Below, one piece after another: positions 23,683 through 37,151 of a stretch of DNA of 64,000 bases (positions are counted from its first letter, which is position 1; every line of letters begins with the position of its first letter). The notes below the pieces were generated by a model that did not search any database, had not been told where the DNA came from, and saw nothing but the letters and a program-made list of their open reading frames with translations. The DNA is from Edaphochlamys debaryana. Lineage: Eukaryota; Chlorophyta; Chlorophyceae; Chlamydomonadales. The stretch lies in the NCBI GenBank assembly GCA_016858145.1, contig JAEHOE010000017.1, positions 248,001 through 312,000 of the forward strand. Direction: 5' to 3'. Made by a program: the position numbers and the translations under genes.

Positions 23683-24025
23683 CAGTGTTGCTATCAAAGT
23701 GACAGAGTGACGCCAAAGTGAAGCCGGTGGCACATTTCCGGGCTAAAAACCAAGAAAGTGCAGAGACGGCTTCACTTTCTACTGTTGTGAATGGCCCGAA
23801 GTGCTGTCCGCGCCTTCACCTTTTCGCCCCGTCGTGGGCGTGCTGTGCACACGGCTGGATGACAGGAGTGTTAGTTAAGGGGAGGCGGGGGGGTCCGGAA
23901 CCCGGAAAGGCCCGGCAGGGCTGCCGGAGGCTGCAAAGTGCTGCCCGCTTTCGCACTTTTGCCACTGGCCAGGGCCTAAAAGTGCCGGCCCTCCGCACTT
24001 CTGCCAACGGAAGATCGCATCGCTG
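23683..24025. mobile_element. Non-autonomous hAT-like element (343 bp) in histone cluster 1
   Basis: The element begins CAGTGTTGCTATC and ends with the reverse complement of CAGCGATGCGATC (10 of 13 positions match). It is flanked by an exact 8-bp direct repeat AGTCCAAC at 23675-23682 and 24026-24033. In the inverted copy of this spacer (cluster 2) the sequence runs uninterrupted through a single AGTCCAAC (37548-37555, minus strand), giving an empty site. The 8-bp duplication and CAGTG/CAGCG ends fit hAT elements. There is no transposase; the interior carries repeated AAAGTGC/GCACTTT motifs. Confidence 0.85.
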
Positions 24026-24477
24026 AGTCCAACTGCCTGCACAGCTGACCCCCATCACTGCTGTGCTGCGCCCCGACGCCCACACGGTCACTTCCATAGC
24101 AGAGCCCCCCCGTGCACGAATGCAGGCTCAGGCTTCAAATAGTGGGACCCGCTCCGCACGGCAGACTGAGTATTGAGGGGGTTCAGGGTGGGGGGCGGCA
24201 GCTTGGGCGGCGGGGGGCACCTGCCACCTGCCGCCTACCATACCTGCCACCTGCACGCCTGCTCACCCAGGGGCCACAGCTACGTGGCACGACGTGACTC
24301 GGTAACGAGGGGGCGGAGCAAGGCTCGGGGGTGCAAGCGGGCGAGGGGCATGGGGCCGGGGGCATGGGGCCGGGAAGCGGTGACGCAGGGTGAGAAAGTA
24401 TCAACGATGCATAAGCGCAGGGTGGCGTGTGAGGGAGGAACCAGAGAAGTGCCTGCTTCGGGGTTCGCCCAGGGTAC

Positions 24478-24499
24478 AGGGTTTAGGGTTTAGGGTTAG
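24478..24499 (+). repeat. Short interstitial telomere-like repeat
   Basis: About two and a half units of TTTAGGG lie in the H2B-H4 spacer of cluster 1. TTTAGGG is the plant- and Volvox-type telomere unit; Chlamydomonas reinhardtii uses TTTTAGGG. With so few copies it may be chance. Confidence 0.6.
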
Positions 24500-24796
24500 T
24501 GACTAGTGAGAGGTACTGAGGGTGGGGAGCACAGCAGGGCGAGGGTTTTGGCGGGGGCGAGGGTGCCTGAGGGTGTCCAGCGAATTCATGGCAGATACAC
24601 CCTGACAGCGCAGCACAGCTCGCCCTAGCGGGCCGACCAACAAACACATCTGACCCTATCCTGACGACTGGCTGGCCCCATCCCGCCAACCCAGACTCCC
24701 GTTATGACCCGGGTCCCCAGTAACCACACACATCGCCACGCCCCGCCCGCTACTTGCACCCCAGGCAAGGTGGTGACGCAAGTCGGAGAGTCAGGT

Positions 24797-24812
24797 GGTG
24801 TTGAGAAACACC
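24797..24812 (-). terminator. Histone 3' stem-loop (H4, cluster 1)
   Basis: GGTGTT-TCTC-AACACC on the minus strand, about 90 bases after the H4 stop. Confidence 0.9.
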
Positions 24813-24901
24813 GGGTTTGTTGGGCTGACCTCGCAGGGAGGCTTGGGGCCCCTCGCCGTGGGAGGGGGTGCCGGCAGCCGCCACGAGCGAGGGCGAGGCG
24901 C

Positions 24902-25924
<1,023 letters not shown>

Positions 25925-26010
25925 GCGTGCTGTGCCTTGTGGGGGCCGTGGGGGGCTGCTGCGGGCTCCCACCCGCCACACCCTCCTGGTCCCCGCCACC
26001 CAAACAACCC

Positions 26011-26026
26011 GGTGTTTCTCAACACC
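26011..26026 (+). terminator. Histone 3' stem-loop (H3, cluster 1)
   Basis: GGTGTT-TCTC-AACACC, 86 bases after the H3 stop. It lies at the inner edge of the duplicated arm. Confidence 0.9.
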
Positions 26027-26035
26027 ACCACCACA

Positions 26036-27465
26036 CGTTGACTAGGGCTTGCGGGGTGGGGGGTTGATCCTGCCGGGTTCTGAGATGGGGCTTCAGTTCC
26101 CTCTTGCATGAGGGCATGCTGTTCTGTCCCACAAGAAACATCCTTGAGGTGCTGGGTGGAGGGGCTGACGTGCCTTGCAGGTGACATGTCGTGGGACCGG
26201 CGTGCACGGTGGGGATGGTCGGGAGAGCCTCGGTCGAAGCGCACAGATTAGATTACATCAAGGCCTAGGGGTTTGCATGCGCCCTTCCCTTCTTCAACTG
26301 GTTGGCAGTAACTTTCAACCGGACAGCACACGCATCAGCAGACCGTGCAGAAAGGATAATGGTCATGTAAAGCATTTGCAAACTACGCCATACTTGTGGG
26401 GCCTGAAACCCACCGCCAACTCCCAGGCGATTGAGCAGCAGGGTAGTGTACACATGGATAGGGTCGAGAGCTTTTGGCAGTCGGGGCTCAGGGGGCTGGG
26501 GGACAACTAGCATCTCCCTGGGGGGCTTGGGCCTGGGAGAGACGTGCTGGTGATGGAGAGATAACCCCAGCACGCTCACAAAGGTATCATTTGACGTGCT
26601 TCACAATCAGCGACGGAGCCATGAACGCAGGCACAAAGGCATGGGGGAGCACTAGTCACGGCCAACCAGGCACAAAGACACGACCGCTGAAGGGCGGCTG
26701 ACCACGTCCACGCCTTACTCACACGCACCACTAGTAACTAGACCATGACGCCCCCATAAGCTCAAGTCTGTCACACAGCGGCCCACACCCTAGGCGGGAC
26801 AGGACGAAGCAAGTCTGCCCCGTGTCACGCAGCCGTTTGGCTTGATACGTAACGCGATGGCCCCAATTGAGCGGCTGACTCACAGCACAGAGCAGGGACG
26901 TGCGGACGAACTACAACAGGAAGGGCAGCACGTACGATAGCTGATCTCGTGGCCAGCACATGGCCCCACAGCTACCATTACTCAAGGGCTCGGGCAACCG
27001 CTAACCGTGATCCACTTGAATCTGCTTAACTGACCCACGTGACCACGCCTCAAACACCTGCAACCCGCCCATTTCTCCGACGCTCGCGCCGCTTCAAAGC
27101 TCATCCGCCGCAGCTAGGCGGGAAATGCAAAGACAGATTGGGTTTAGCTACATACAGCCAAGGCATACACGCTACGTGCGTTTCGTCCGCCCCAGGACAA
27201 CCTTCCATGCATCATGCAGCAATGACAGAGTCTCTCTACATCCAAGGTAACGCTGAATGCCCTCATCTCCCCCTGTGCCCTCCCCCCTCATTGGTAACCG
27301 CAACATGTGTACCGGACTGGTGATCGTACATGAACCGCGGCCACCCGCCGCCCAGGCCCTCGGTCCACTGTACTAGTAGTGCCTTCGTCTTCCGCGCCAC
27401 TCACCCAGGGCCTCTTGCTTCCGTACCACTTCCCAACCGCCATGACGTGGTCGCGGGCTCCCTGC
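26036..27465. other. Intergenic region between histone cluster 1 and the PUF gene
   Basis: About 1.4 kb, less GC-rich than the genes, between two convergent transcription units. No coding region or structured RNA is supported. It should contain the 3' UTR of the PUF gene. Confidence 0.5.
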
Positions 27466-30400
27466 TCAGACGTCAGCGCCCACGGGGCCCCAGATCGATC
27501 GCAGTACGGCCATCAGCGCATCATTCGACAGGACGGCATCAGGCGAGAGTGCGGCGTCCTCGGACTTGCCCACACCGGCAAGCCCCGCACCGCCGCCGCC
27601 GGCAGCCGATGGCTGGTCCACGCCGCTGGCCACGCGGCTCAGGCGGCGGAGCAGCATGCGCCCAGCCGCCAGATCCACGTCGGGGTTGTACGACAGGGCG
27701 CTGGCATTAGTAATGCCTGAGGCTGCCAGCGAGGGTGGCTGGGTGGCGAACAGGGTCCCGCTGCCGCCACTGCCCAGGCTGGGAAGGCCCAGGCTCGACG
27801 AGAAGGGCAGAGGCGGCGACAGCAGCGGCGAACCGACGCCAGCGGCGGCGGCGGTGGCGGCTGCGGCTACGCCGTCACCGCTGGCGGCGGCCACCAGCGC
27901 CCACTCCTCCAAGCTCAACGCCCGCGCCGCCGCCGTCAGCGCAGCGGCGGCAGCCGCCGCCGACGCGGTTGACTCAGTATCCCCAGTCGCTGCCGCCGCC
28001 ACCGAGCCCGACACCGCGCCGCCGCCGCTGGTGGCGCCGCCAGCGCTGCTGCCGTTGCCGCTGGCCATGCCGCCGCATGCGCTGCTGCTGAAGCTGCTGC
28101 TGCTGTGGCCGCCCAGGGTACCCCGCTGCAGCGCCGCCACCGCTGCGGCCCTGACGGCGGCGCTGGGCCCGTCGCCGCCGCCACCGCCGGCGCCGCCGCG
28201 TGTGGCGGCGCCAGGGGCCCTGGGAGACGGGGGCTGCTGGTGATGTGGCGGAGGCGGGGGTGGAGGCGCGCCCGGGCGGGCGGGAGAGCCGGACAGCAGG
28301 CGGGAGGGGTCTGCCATGATCTCCTGGGGATGGGGGGCGGAGGTAAGGGTCGGGTTTGGGGCGTTGACGGCTTCGTTGGTTGAGCCCTTGCACACGGACC
28401 TACGGGCAAGACTGCCGTACTGCCGTACCGCACTGCACTGCCGTACCTGCAGCCTGGCCAGCAGCGCCGCCATGCCTGGGTGGTGCGAGGCGGCGCAGCG
28501 GGCGGACAGCTCCGGGATGGCGGGCAGCAGGCAGGCGGCGAGGCGGGCCTGGTGGGCGGGACCGCACACCTGCGCGGGCGCGGGAGCAGGTGTATGTGAA
28601 GGAGGGATCGCGTGGCTAGCGTCCGGGCGGCAAGGCCCTGATAGAGGCATCCCCGTATCCACCAGCTCAACCTGCACCTGTCCGGACACACAAGCGAGTA
28701 CACATTACACTGCCCGTGCCTTCCCTGCTGTCACTTCCCCGTCCCCCATGACACCTCTCCGCGCCCCCCTCCAAGGACCCCACCTGGAAGCAGCGCTGCA
28801 GGACGTAGTTGCCGAAGGGGTCGCACGCCAGCCGCAGCGCCCGGCACACGCCCGCGCCCATGACCCCGCCGCCGCCACTGCCTCCTGCTCCCAGAGGGTC
28901 GGCACCGCCCAGCGGCGCGTGGTCCGTCTCTGGCGGCTGGGGAGGGGGCGCATGGCAGGGCATGTTTGCTGCCTGGGCGTTGGGGCTCAGGGCTGCCCGC
29001 GCGTTTTGCCGTGCGTTAGGGACACATGCAGAATCAAAGGGAACCCGGTGAACCCAGGCACACGCGACACGCCTCACCCCCAGCAGGGCCGTCAGCAGCG
29101 TCTCCCGGTCGTCGTCACTACCGTACTTTAGTACGGCCTCCAGCACGGGGCTGGGGGGGAAAGGGAAGGGCGAGGGGGGGGGGGGTACAGAAGGGAGGAA
29201 TGAGCTAATCAGGTAAAGATGAGCTAAAGATAGGTCAGGTAAAGATGATCAGGTAAAGATGGTCAGGTAAAGATGATCAGGTAAAGATGGTCAGGTAAAG
29301 ATAGGTGAAGGTAAAGATGATCAGGTAAAGATCAGGTAAGATCAGGTAAAGATCAGGTAAAGATCAGGTAAAGATCAGGTAAAGATGATCAGGTAAAGAT
29401 GATCAGGTAAAGATGAGCTAATCAGGTATCTGCCAGGGGACACCACCAGGGCGAGCAGACCGCGAGTGTAACCGCCCCGCCGCACAGCCAGCCCCCCAGC
29501 CCCCACCCCAGGGCATGCCGCACGCACGCGCCGCCACCCACCTGCCGTGGCGGCAGCAGGCCAGGCGCACCCCCTGGGCGGCCAGGGAGGCGGCCAGGGC
29601 GGTGCGGACGGCGGGGGCAGCCACCTGGGAGGGGGCATGGGCAGGGTGAGGCGGTTGCGGTGATGGGGCGGCTGAAGCTGGTGATCCGTGCGCGCAGTCG
29701 AAACCACTCGAAGAGCAAGCCCCCCACCTGCGCCAGGGTCTGCATCACGTAATTGCCGTACTCGTGGCCGCCCAGCTGGGTCGCGTCCTGGGGGCGGAGG
29801 CAGGCCCCCGGGAGCGTGGGCGTTATCGGCGACACGGGCATGCAGGCCTAGCCGTACAGGGTTAACAACGGCACGGCAAAAGCGTCAATGGCCAACGGTC
29901 AACGGCCAACGCACCTGCAGGAGGTCAAAGGAGATGACGCGCCACCGCTCCGGCTCACTGACGGTCTGGGGATTCAGGGGAGGGCGGGCCGGAGGGAAGG
30001 CGAAGGGTGTTAGCATTCCGCGGGTGGCAGGGCGGCTGCTGCTGCCAGTAATCAAGGGGATGCCAGGGCCCCCTAGCTAGCCCCCTGCTGTAGCGTACAT
30101 GTCTTCAACCTGGGTCAGTGCCCTCCCATCCTCCCCACCTGCAGCAGACTTTGCACCAGGCGGCATCCGTAGGGGTGGCGGGCCAGGGCCGGCAGGGCGG
30201 CCTGGGGGCGGGGGGAGGGGAGGAGGTCGAGGGCATGGCTGAGGTTGTTGCGAAAGGGGAATAGAAGGCCAGTCGGCCACCCGCCACCGGCCCGGTAGGA
30301 CAGCAGCAGGTGGGCGGGTGCCTACATCGGCAAGCGGAAGGTCAACCACCAACAGCCAGCGAACCAACCACCAACCAACCAACCGACCTGCAGCGCGTCC

Positions 30401-33400
30401 AGCAGGAAGGGCTGGCGGTGGTGGGGCACGTGGTGCAGCGCCGCACGCAGCACGTGGTGGGCGCACTGGGGTGGGCGTACGGCAGTCGGGGCAGCTTCAG
30501 CACTGGAGAGCTCAGCATTGCCGCCGTGCGCCGGCCCCATTGGGCCCGTGTCCCTTCCCCGTGACCCTTCCCCCTTCCACGCTCCCCCCTCGCCCTTCCC
30601 CACTACCCGCTCCCCTTTCCCCCCGCCCCCCACCTTGTCCCGCACGCAGCGCATCACGCAGCCGTCCAGCTCCCCCACCGCCGCCGCAGCCTGCTGCTCG
30701 GGGATCACCTGTGGGGGGGGGGGCGGAGGGGGAGGTCAAGGGGGGGGGAATGGGGAGATGGGGTGTTGACGGCAGAGGGTGTAGGCAGCAGAGGGCGACA
30801 AGGCATGTCACAACGTGTACTGGCACGGACCACCAGCTCTTCCCCTCACCGCCCCCACCGAGCCATCCTCGTCGGCAGTCTTCCCCTGCCCCGCCCTGCC
30901 CTTCGCCCACGGGTGGGCGCCCTTGTCCCCCTGCAGCCATGTCACCGCCTACCATCCTCCCCAACTCGTCCTTGTTTCTCCGCTCTCTGCATCCCCTCTC
31001 CAAATCCCCCCAAGGCCGACCTTCACGATCGACGCGGCGCATCGGTGCGGGAACGGGTGCGATCCCAAGCCCGTAACCAACCCCCACCAACCCCCTTTCC
31101 GTCGCATCCCCCTTCCACCCACCCACTCCCCACCTCGAGCAGCTTCTGCACCACGCGGCAGCCGAAGGGGTCGAAGGAGAGCTCCGGAATGCGCCCCGCC
31201 AGAGCCCCGCCCATGCGCAGCTTGTGGCGGGAGCCGCCTGGGGCGGGAGAGAGGGGGGGGGGCGGAGGGGAGGGTTGAGAGGTGGACGGGTGAGTTACGA
31301 GTGGGACAGTGGGGAGGGCGGGGGGTATAGAGGGGTGTGCAAAGTAAGGAGACGACGATGGCTGCCTGCTGACTCATCGCCCCATCGCTTATCATCCTGC
31401 CCTGCCCGAACCCCACCTCCGCACCTTTCTGGACACAGCATGTTCCCCCCGCCCCCCCCCTCCTGAGCCACCCTCCGGCCTCTGGACCGTAGACGGCAGG
31501 ACGGGGCTGGATAGCCCCGCCCTCAGCCCCCGGCGGTGCCCCACCGGGCCCCACAGCCGCTGCCCCAGCTAGCAACCTCGCCCGTCGGCAGCCGTACGCC
31601 CCGCCCCGCATGACTCACCAACTACCAGCAGCTGCTGTACGACGTAGTTGCCGTACGGGTGGCACGCCACCTCCACCAGGCAGGGCATCAGCTCGTCCAG
31701 GCAGCGCCCCACCTGGGCGGTGAGGGTACGGCACACACAAGGATGGGTTTCAGGTCGTATATGGGTAGATTGGTTGGGGCCCCGCGCGGCCCTCCGACGC
31801 GAAAAGCAGCGCGCCACCATTGTTTACTGGGGCTAAGCCTCCTACCTGCTCCTTTCCTCGTTCGGCAAAACCTCCCTCCGACAAGCCCCTCCCGCGGGCC
31901 CGCCCCCTTGTCCCCCGGTCCCACCTGCTCTCCGTGCGCCGAGCACAGCAGGCGCTGCACCACCCTGCTGCCCTGCTGGTCGCACGACAGCCCCGTCAGC
32001 CTGCCGTACAGGCCCTCCAACCGTACGCAGCCGCCTCCGACGCCGCCGCTGGTGGTCTGACCCATGCCGGCGGCGGACGCCCGCGGCTGTAGCCACGGCG
32101 GAGAGGCGGCGGCGGATGCGGGCGACGGCGGCGAGGTGCCGAAGAGGGGCGTGGCGCCGCCGCCAACGCGGCCGCCGAAGTTGGGGCCGAGGCCCTCGGG
32201 GACAGACATGGAGGGAAAGAGGCCGCCGCCGCCGCCACCGCCATGGCCCCAGTGCATGCCGCCACCGTCCAAGGCGCTCATGGAGTGGGGCAGCGACGGC
32301 GGCGACGGCAGGCCGCCGAACGAGCCGAAGCCCGCCGCCGCCGCCATCTGGTTGTCGTAGTCCGCTCCGTCGTACATGCCGTACAGGTGGCGGTGTCCGC
32401 CGCCGCCGACGTCGATGTCGACGTACTCGCTGGCTGCGGAGGCGGCCGCGGCCGCGGCGGCCGCCGAGGCGAAGGGGTCGAGCGCGGCGACGCCGCCGCC
32501 AAGGCCGCCGCCGTCAGCCGCGTCGTACATGTCGTACGGACCGTCACCCGCGCCGCGCTCGCGCTGGCTGTAGAAGCGGGAGAGCATGCGGCCGGCGGGG
32601 CTGAGGCCGCTGCCGCCGCTGGCTCCGCTGAAGCCATCGGCGCCGTCAGGGAAGCCCAGCGACGGCGCTGCCGCCTGCCGGCCTCCGCTGGCGTAGCCAG
32701 CCATCGCCGCCGGCGACGGCGGCGATCCGTAGTAGTCATACGCAGAGGGGAATGGTGAAGGGAGTTGCGCCGCCTTGCGGTTGTGACCGTTGGCGAGGCC
32801 CTTGGCCGCCTCAATCTCGACCAGGTTGCGCTGGCGCCACTCGTCCAGGCTCGTCCAGCACGGCGCAGCCGCCGTACCGTGCGTACGGCTGGGCCGCACG
32901 CCTGCCGTATTGCCGCCGCGTGGGCCCTCCCACGAGACCGCCGGTGGCAATGACGGCGGCGGAGGGGGAGGCGGCGGCGGTGGTGGCGGGGCGGGGTGGG
33001 AGGACAGCCAGTTGGCGACCCAGGCCGCCGCTGGGTCGGCGGTCGAAGACGACTCTGGTGGCGGCAGCGGCGGCGGCGCGTCAGCATCGTCGTCGACAGC
33101 GGTGGCGGCGGCGGCGTCGCCGCCGCTGCGGAGCTCCGCCAGGGCCTCGGCGTGGGCCTCCGCCATGCGGGCACAGTAACGCCTGAACTCGTGCGGCGGC
33201 AGCAATGCGGCGGCGGCCGCCAGCGGCACCGCTGAGCCGCTGCTGAACGGCGACGGCGCCGCTGCCGTCGGCGACAACGGCTGCGCTCGGCCGTCGGCTC
33301 CCGACTCGCCGGCGGCGGGGGAGCAGCGGCCGTCGACAGTGGCACCGCAGGGGTCCGCCGTCGCCGCCGCCAGGGCTGCCGCCGCCGCAGCTTCGGTACC

Positions 33401-33634
33401 TACTGCTGGCGCCGCCGCTGCCGACCCAACGGACCGCGGCGGCGTGCTGGGCTGCGGCGGCGGCGCATCAGCGCCAGCGGCCGTCGCCACCTCCGCCAAC
33501 GCTCCGCTGCCGGCCCTGCCGCCGCCGCCGCCGCCGCAGCGACCCGCGGGCGAATCGGCGCCGCCGCTGAGGGAGCTCCCGCTGTGACGACGGCGGTTGT
33601 GGCGGGGGAGGGCGAGCGCTGCCGAGTGCTGCAT
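27466..33634 (-). CDS. Pumilio/PUF-family RNA-binding protein
   Basis: Thirteen exons on the minus strand (33634-31925, 31712-31619, 31237-31134, 30708-30634, 30465-30388, 30201-30139, 29965-29915, 29787-29728, 29624-29542, 29150-29078, 28936-28784, 28569-28447, 28323-27466) join in phase to 1174 aa. The first 540 residues are Ala/Gly/Pro/Ser-rich. Eight PUF repeats span about residues 550-890, with RNA-contact motifs SRVVQ, NYVVQ, CRVVQ, HHVLR, CRLVQ, NYVMQ, SPVLE and NYVLQ in repeats 1-8. Except for repeat 4 these match the Pumilio code for UGUANAUA-type sites. An Ala/Gly/Ser-rich tail of about 285 residues follows. PUF proteins bind 3' UTRs and repress or localise mRNAs in the cytoplasm. 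Repeat 7/8 contains a 25-residue Gly-rich insertion (HAPLGGADPLGAGG region). The start is the first ATG after an in-frame stop. Confidence 0.9.
29205..29425. repeat. GATCAGGTAAAGAT minisatellite in a PUF intron
   Basis: About fifteen imperfect copies of a 10-14 base unit (GATCAGGTAAA, with GATGATCAGGTAAA and GATGGTCAGGTAAA variants) fill much of the intron 29151-29541 of the PUF gene. The unit contains GATC and, on the plus strand, the donor-like string CAG|GTAAAG, but the gene runs on the other strand. Confidence 0.9.
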
Positions 33635-34989
33635 GGCGGCTGCCGGCGGCTGCTTCAAGCCTTGGCCGGTGCTACCGTGGCTAGGTGGCTAGCGGTAGCA
33701 GACGGAGGCGCGTCTGGCGTGGAGGGGGACCCGCGGCGTGCTGTGTGGGGCGGGCAACCGGGAGGAGAGAGTGGCGTTTCGCGGGAGGGGCCGAGGCAGC
33801 GCGAGAACGCGCCAAGCTGCGCGGACGCACGGCCCGAGCGCTCACCAGCAGTTCCGTCGCGTGCTGCCGCTATCGCTGTCCTTACGTTGCAGAGTGGAGC
33901 GTGCTGCAGGGCTGGGGGCTCTCGCTGGTGCGCAACGCCTGAGCGGCACCGCACGTTTAGAAGCAGAAAGAACTGGTGCGCATGCGGCTCGCAGGCAGTA
34001 TCTGTGGCCCTAGGTCGATGCGGGGGGCTAGCGTCAGCAGCGAGGGCAGGGGGGGCGTGGCGCCAGACCCAGCGAGCGTTGCGGGCGCGCGGCAAGTGGA
34101 GGCTGCGGCGCACGACACGTCGCGGCGCCAGCTAGGCCTTGAGTCTGCGAGGCGGCGGCCGGTGCCTGAGTTATTGCCGCAAATGAGCCTCGTCCAAGCT
34201 GCGCGCACGACTTTAATGGCCAGCGCTTCTCGGCCGGTCCCATGAAGCGCGGCCCGGTGCAGGTCGGGCGCGAGACCGACATGCGGGTCCCCGGTGCCCT
34301 GCCCGCCGTTAACCCCCCCGGCAGCGGCGGCCTTTCCCCCTCGACATCCCCCGACAAGCCCTCCCTTCTCCCGACCAGCTCTCTGCCTCACTCCCATCCC
34401 CCGTCGGACGCGTACTTGCGCTGCCCTCCTCCCCTTCTCCCATGACCCGACCAGCTCTCACATCGCGACCCTGCCTCCTCCCCACAAGCTCTCACCTGGC
34501 GACGCTCCCTTTGCCCATGCCGCACGGCGCAGGGTTGTGGCGGCGGCAACCGCTTGCGCAGGCTGCTGGCCAGGGATAGCTGCAGCTGCAGGGGGCTGCA
34601 GGGGGCTGCAGGGGGCGGCTGCCCGAGCAAGCGAACCCGGTTGGGGCTATGGCCCAATCTAGTGAGGCCCCATCACAGGACCTGGCAGGAGTGGCCCAAT
34701 TGGCCCAGTGGCGCAATACCTTCTCCGTCGTCCGCCCCCGCGACATGTTCCTAGCCCTTCCTGTTGTGCAACCGTCCCAAGCACACGGCAGCTCATTTAT
34801 ACAGCCCAGTACGCACCGCTGCCACTGAACTGAAGCTCCATCACAGAACCTGGCAGGACGAACCCCCCACCCAGCAATCTCCCACTACAGACCCCTGCAG
34901 GTTACTTCAGACCCCCCGGCAAGCCTACGCAGCCCCCACCCAAGCACCGCTGCCATTCCTGCCCAGCCCCCCCCAGCAATCCTCAGTCA
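33635..34989. other. PUF gene promoter region and intergenic DNA
   Basis: About 1.35 kb between the PUF start and the inner edge of histone cluster 2. No gene is supported. A short CTGCAGGGGG tandem run sits at about 34578-34618, and a phrase of the form CATCACAGGACCTGGCAGGA recurs at about 34670 and 34840. Confidence 0.5.
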
Positions 34990-34998
34990 TGGTGCGGT

Positions 34999-35014
34999 GG
35001 TGTTGAGAAACACC
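34999..35014 (-). terminator. Histone 3' stem-loop (H3, cluster 2)
   Basis: GGTGTT-TCTC-AACACC on the minus strand, 86 bases after the H3 stop, the same spacing as in cluster 1. Confidence 0.9.
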
Positions 35015-35100
35015 GGGTTGTTTGGGTGGCGGGGACCATGAGGGCGTGGCGGGTGGGCGCCCGCAGCAGCCCCCCACGGCCCCTACAAGGCACAGCACGC

Positions 35101-36127
<1,027 letters not shown>

Positions 36128-36227
36128 GCGCCTCGCCCTCGCTCGTGGCGGCTGCCGGCACCCCCGCCGCTGTCCCTCCCCGGCGAGGGGCCCCAAGCCT
36201 CCCTGCGATGTCAGCCCAAACAAACCC

Positions 36228-36243
36228 GGTGTTTCTCAACACC
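36228..36243 (+). terminator. Histone 3' stem-loop (H4, cluster 2)
   Basis: GGTGTT-TCTC-AACACC, 100 bases after the H4 stop. Confidence 0.9.
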
Positions 36244-36989
36244 ACCCTCCTGTGACTTGCGTCACCACCTTGCCTGGGGTGACTCCTTCCTAACCTAGAA
36301 TGCACTGCACAGGTACTTGAAGCAGGCCGGGGCCATGAGCGCGGGTTCTGGTACTCCGGGGTTACCGCGGGGTACCCTTGTATTGGATCTCCCGGGTGAG
36401 CTGCCAGGAGCCTTCCGTGCTGGCATGGTATGCAGGCTTGGGACGCAACGGTAACTTTAAGCCCATTGGAAGCCCCCAAGCCATAAGTCACAGTCCACCA
36501 GTCGATGCGCCCCCGTCGCCCATGCCACCGCCACCCCTTGTACTCCCGCCCCCTTGCTCCGTCCCTCATCACCAAGTTCGCCAAGCACCTCTGGTTGTGT
36601 AGGTTGCACACCCAGGAGGTGGCGCTCTCGCTCAACTCCCCGCGGATACGGTATGGCCATGCGGGCTCACACGCCACAGATACTGCACGGCGGCCTGCAG
36701 ACGGCCTGGCGTTTGGGGCAAGGTACTCAAAAGTCAACACTGACGGGGGCCTGCGAGCTGGGGTGCTGGGGCTTCGAGGCCTGCGGCTTCAGGGCAGTTC
36801 GACGGCAGCAAACGTGCAAAGTTGCAGGGTTGAGTACTTCAGGGCACGTCGTCGCTCCCCGCCCGCCCCCTGCGTTGCCCCCTCACTGCCCTTGTGTTCC
36901 CTACATGCCCCCTCCCGCTCCGTGCCCTGAGACTGGGGGGACACGCCCCGTCCCGTCCGCCCCCTGCGTTGCCCCCATCCCTGTCGACT

Positions 36990-37151
36990 AACATGAGGTC
37001 CAGCGAAAACGTAGTCGTTTTGTATCGAACGACTATTCCCCGGCTGGAGACGCAAGAGTCGGCAAAACCGTCGACTATCCATGCCACATCAGGATTGTAA
37101 GTCGAATTCAGCCGACTCCGAGACGACTAATCGACTAAGATAGCAACACTG
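36990..37151. other. Insertion-like block ending in a hAT-type terminus
   Basis: This AT-richer block in the cluster 2 spacer has no counterpart in cluster 1. It contains repeated CGACTA/TAGTCG motifs and ends GATAGCAACACTG at 37139-37151, the reverse complement of the CAGTGTTGCTATC terminus of the element at 23683. I could not find its other end or a target duplication, so it may be a truncated relative. Confidence 0.45.

Noticed and set aside
27566..28703. Plus-strand ORFs opposite the PUF gene's last exon and the next upstream introns.
   Set aside because: They mirror the Ala/Gly-rich exon on the other strand; the minus strand has splice-consistent PUF repeats.
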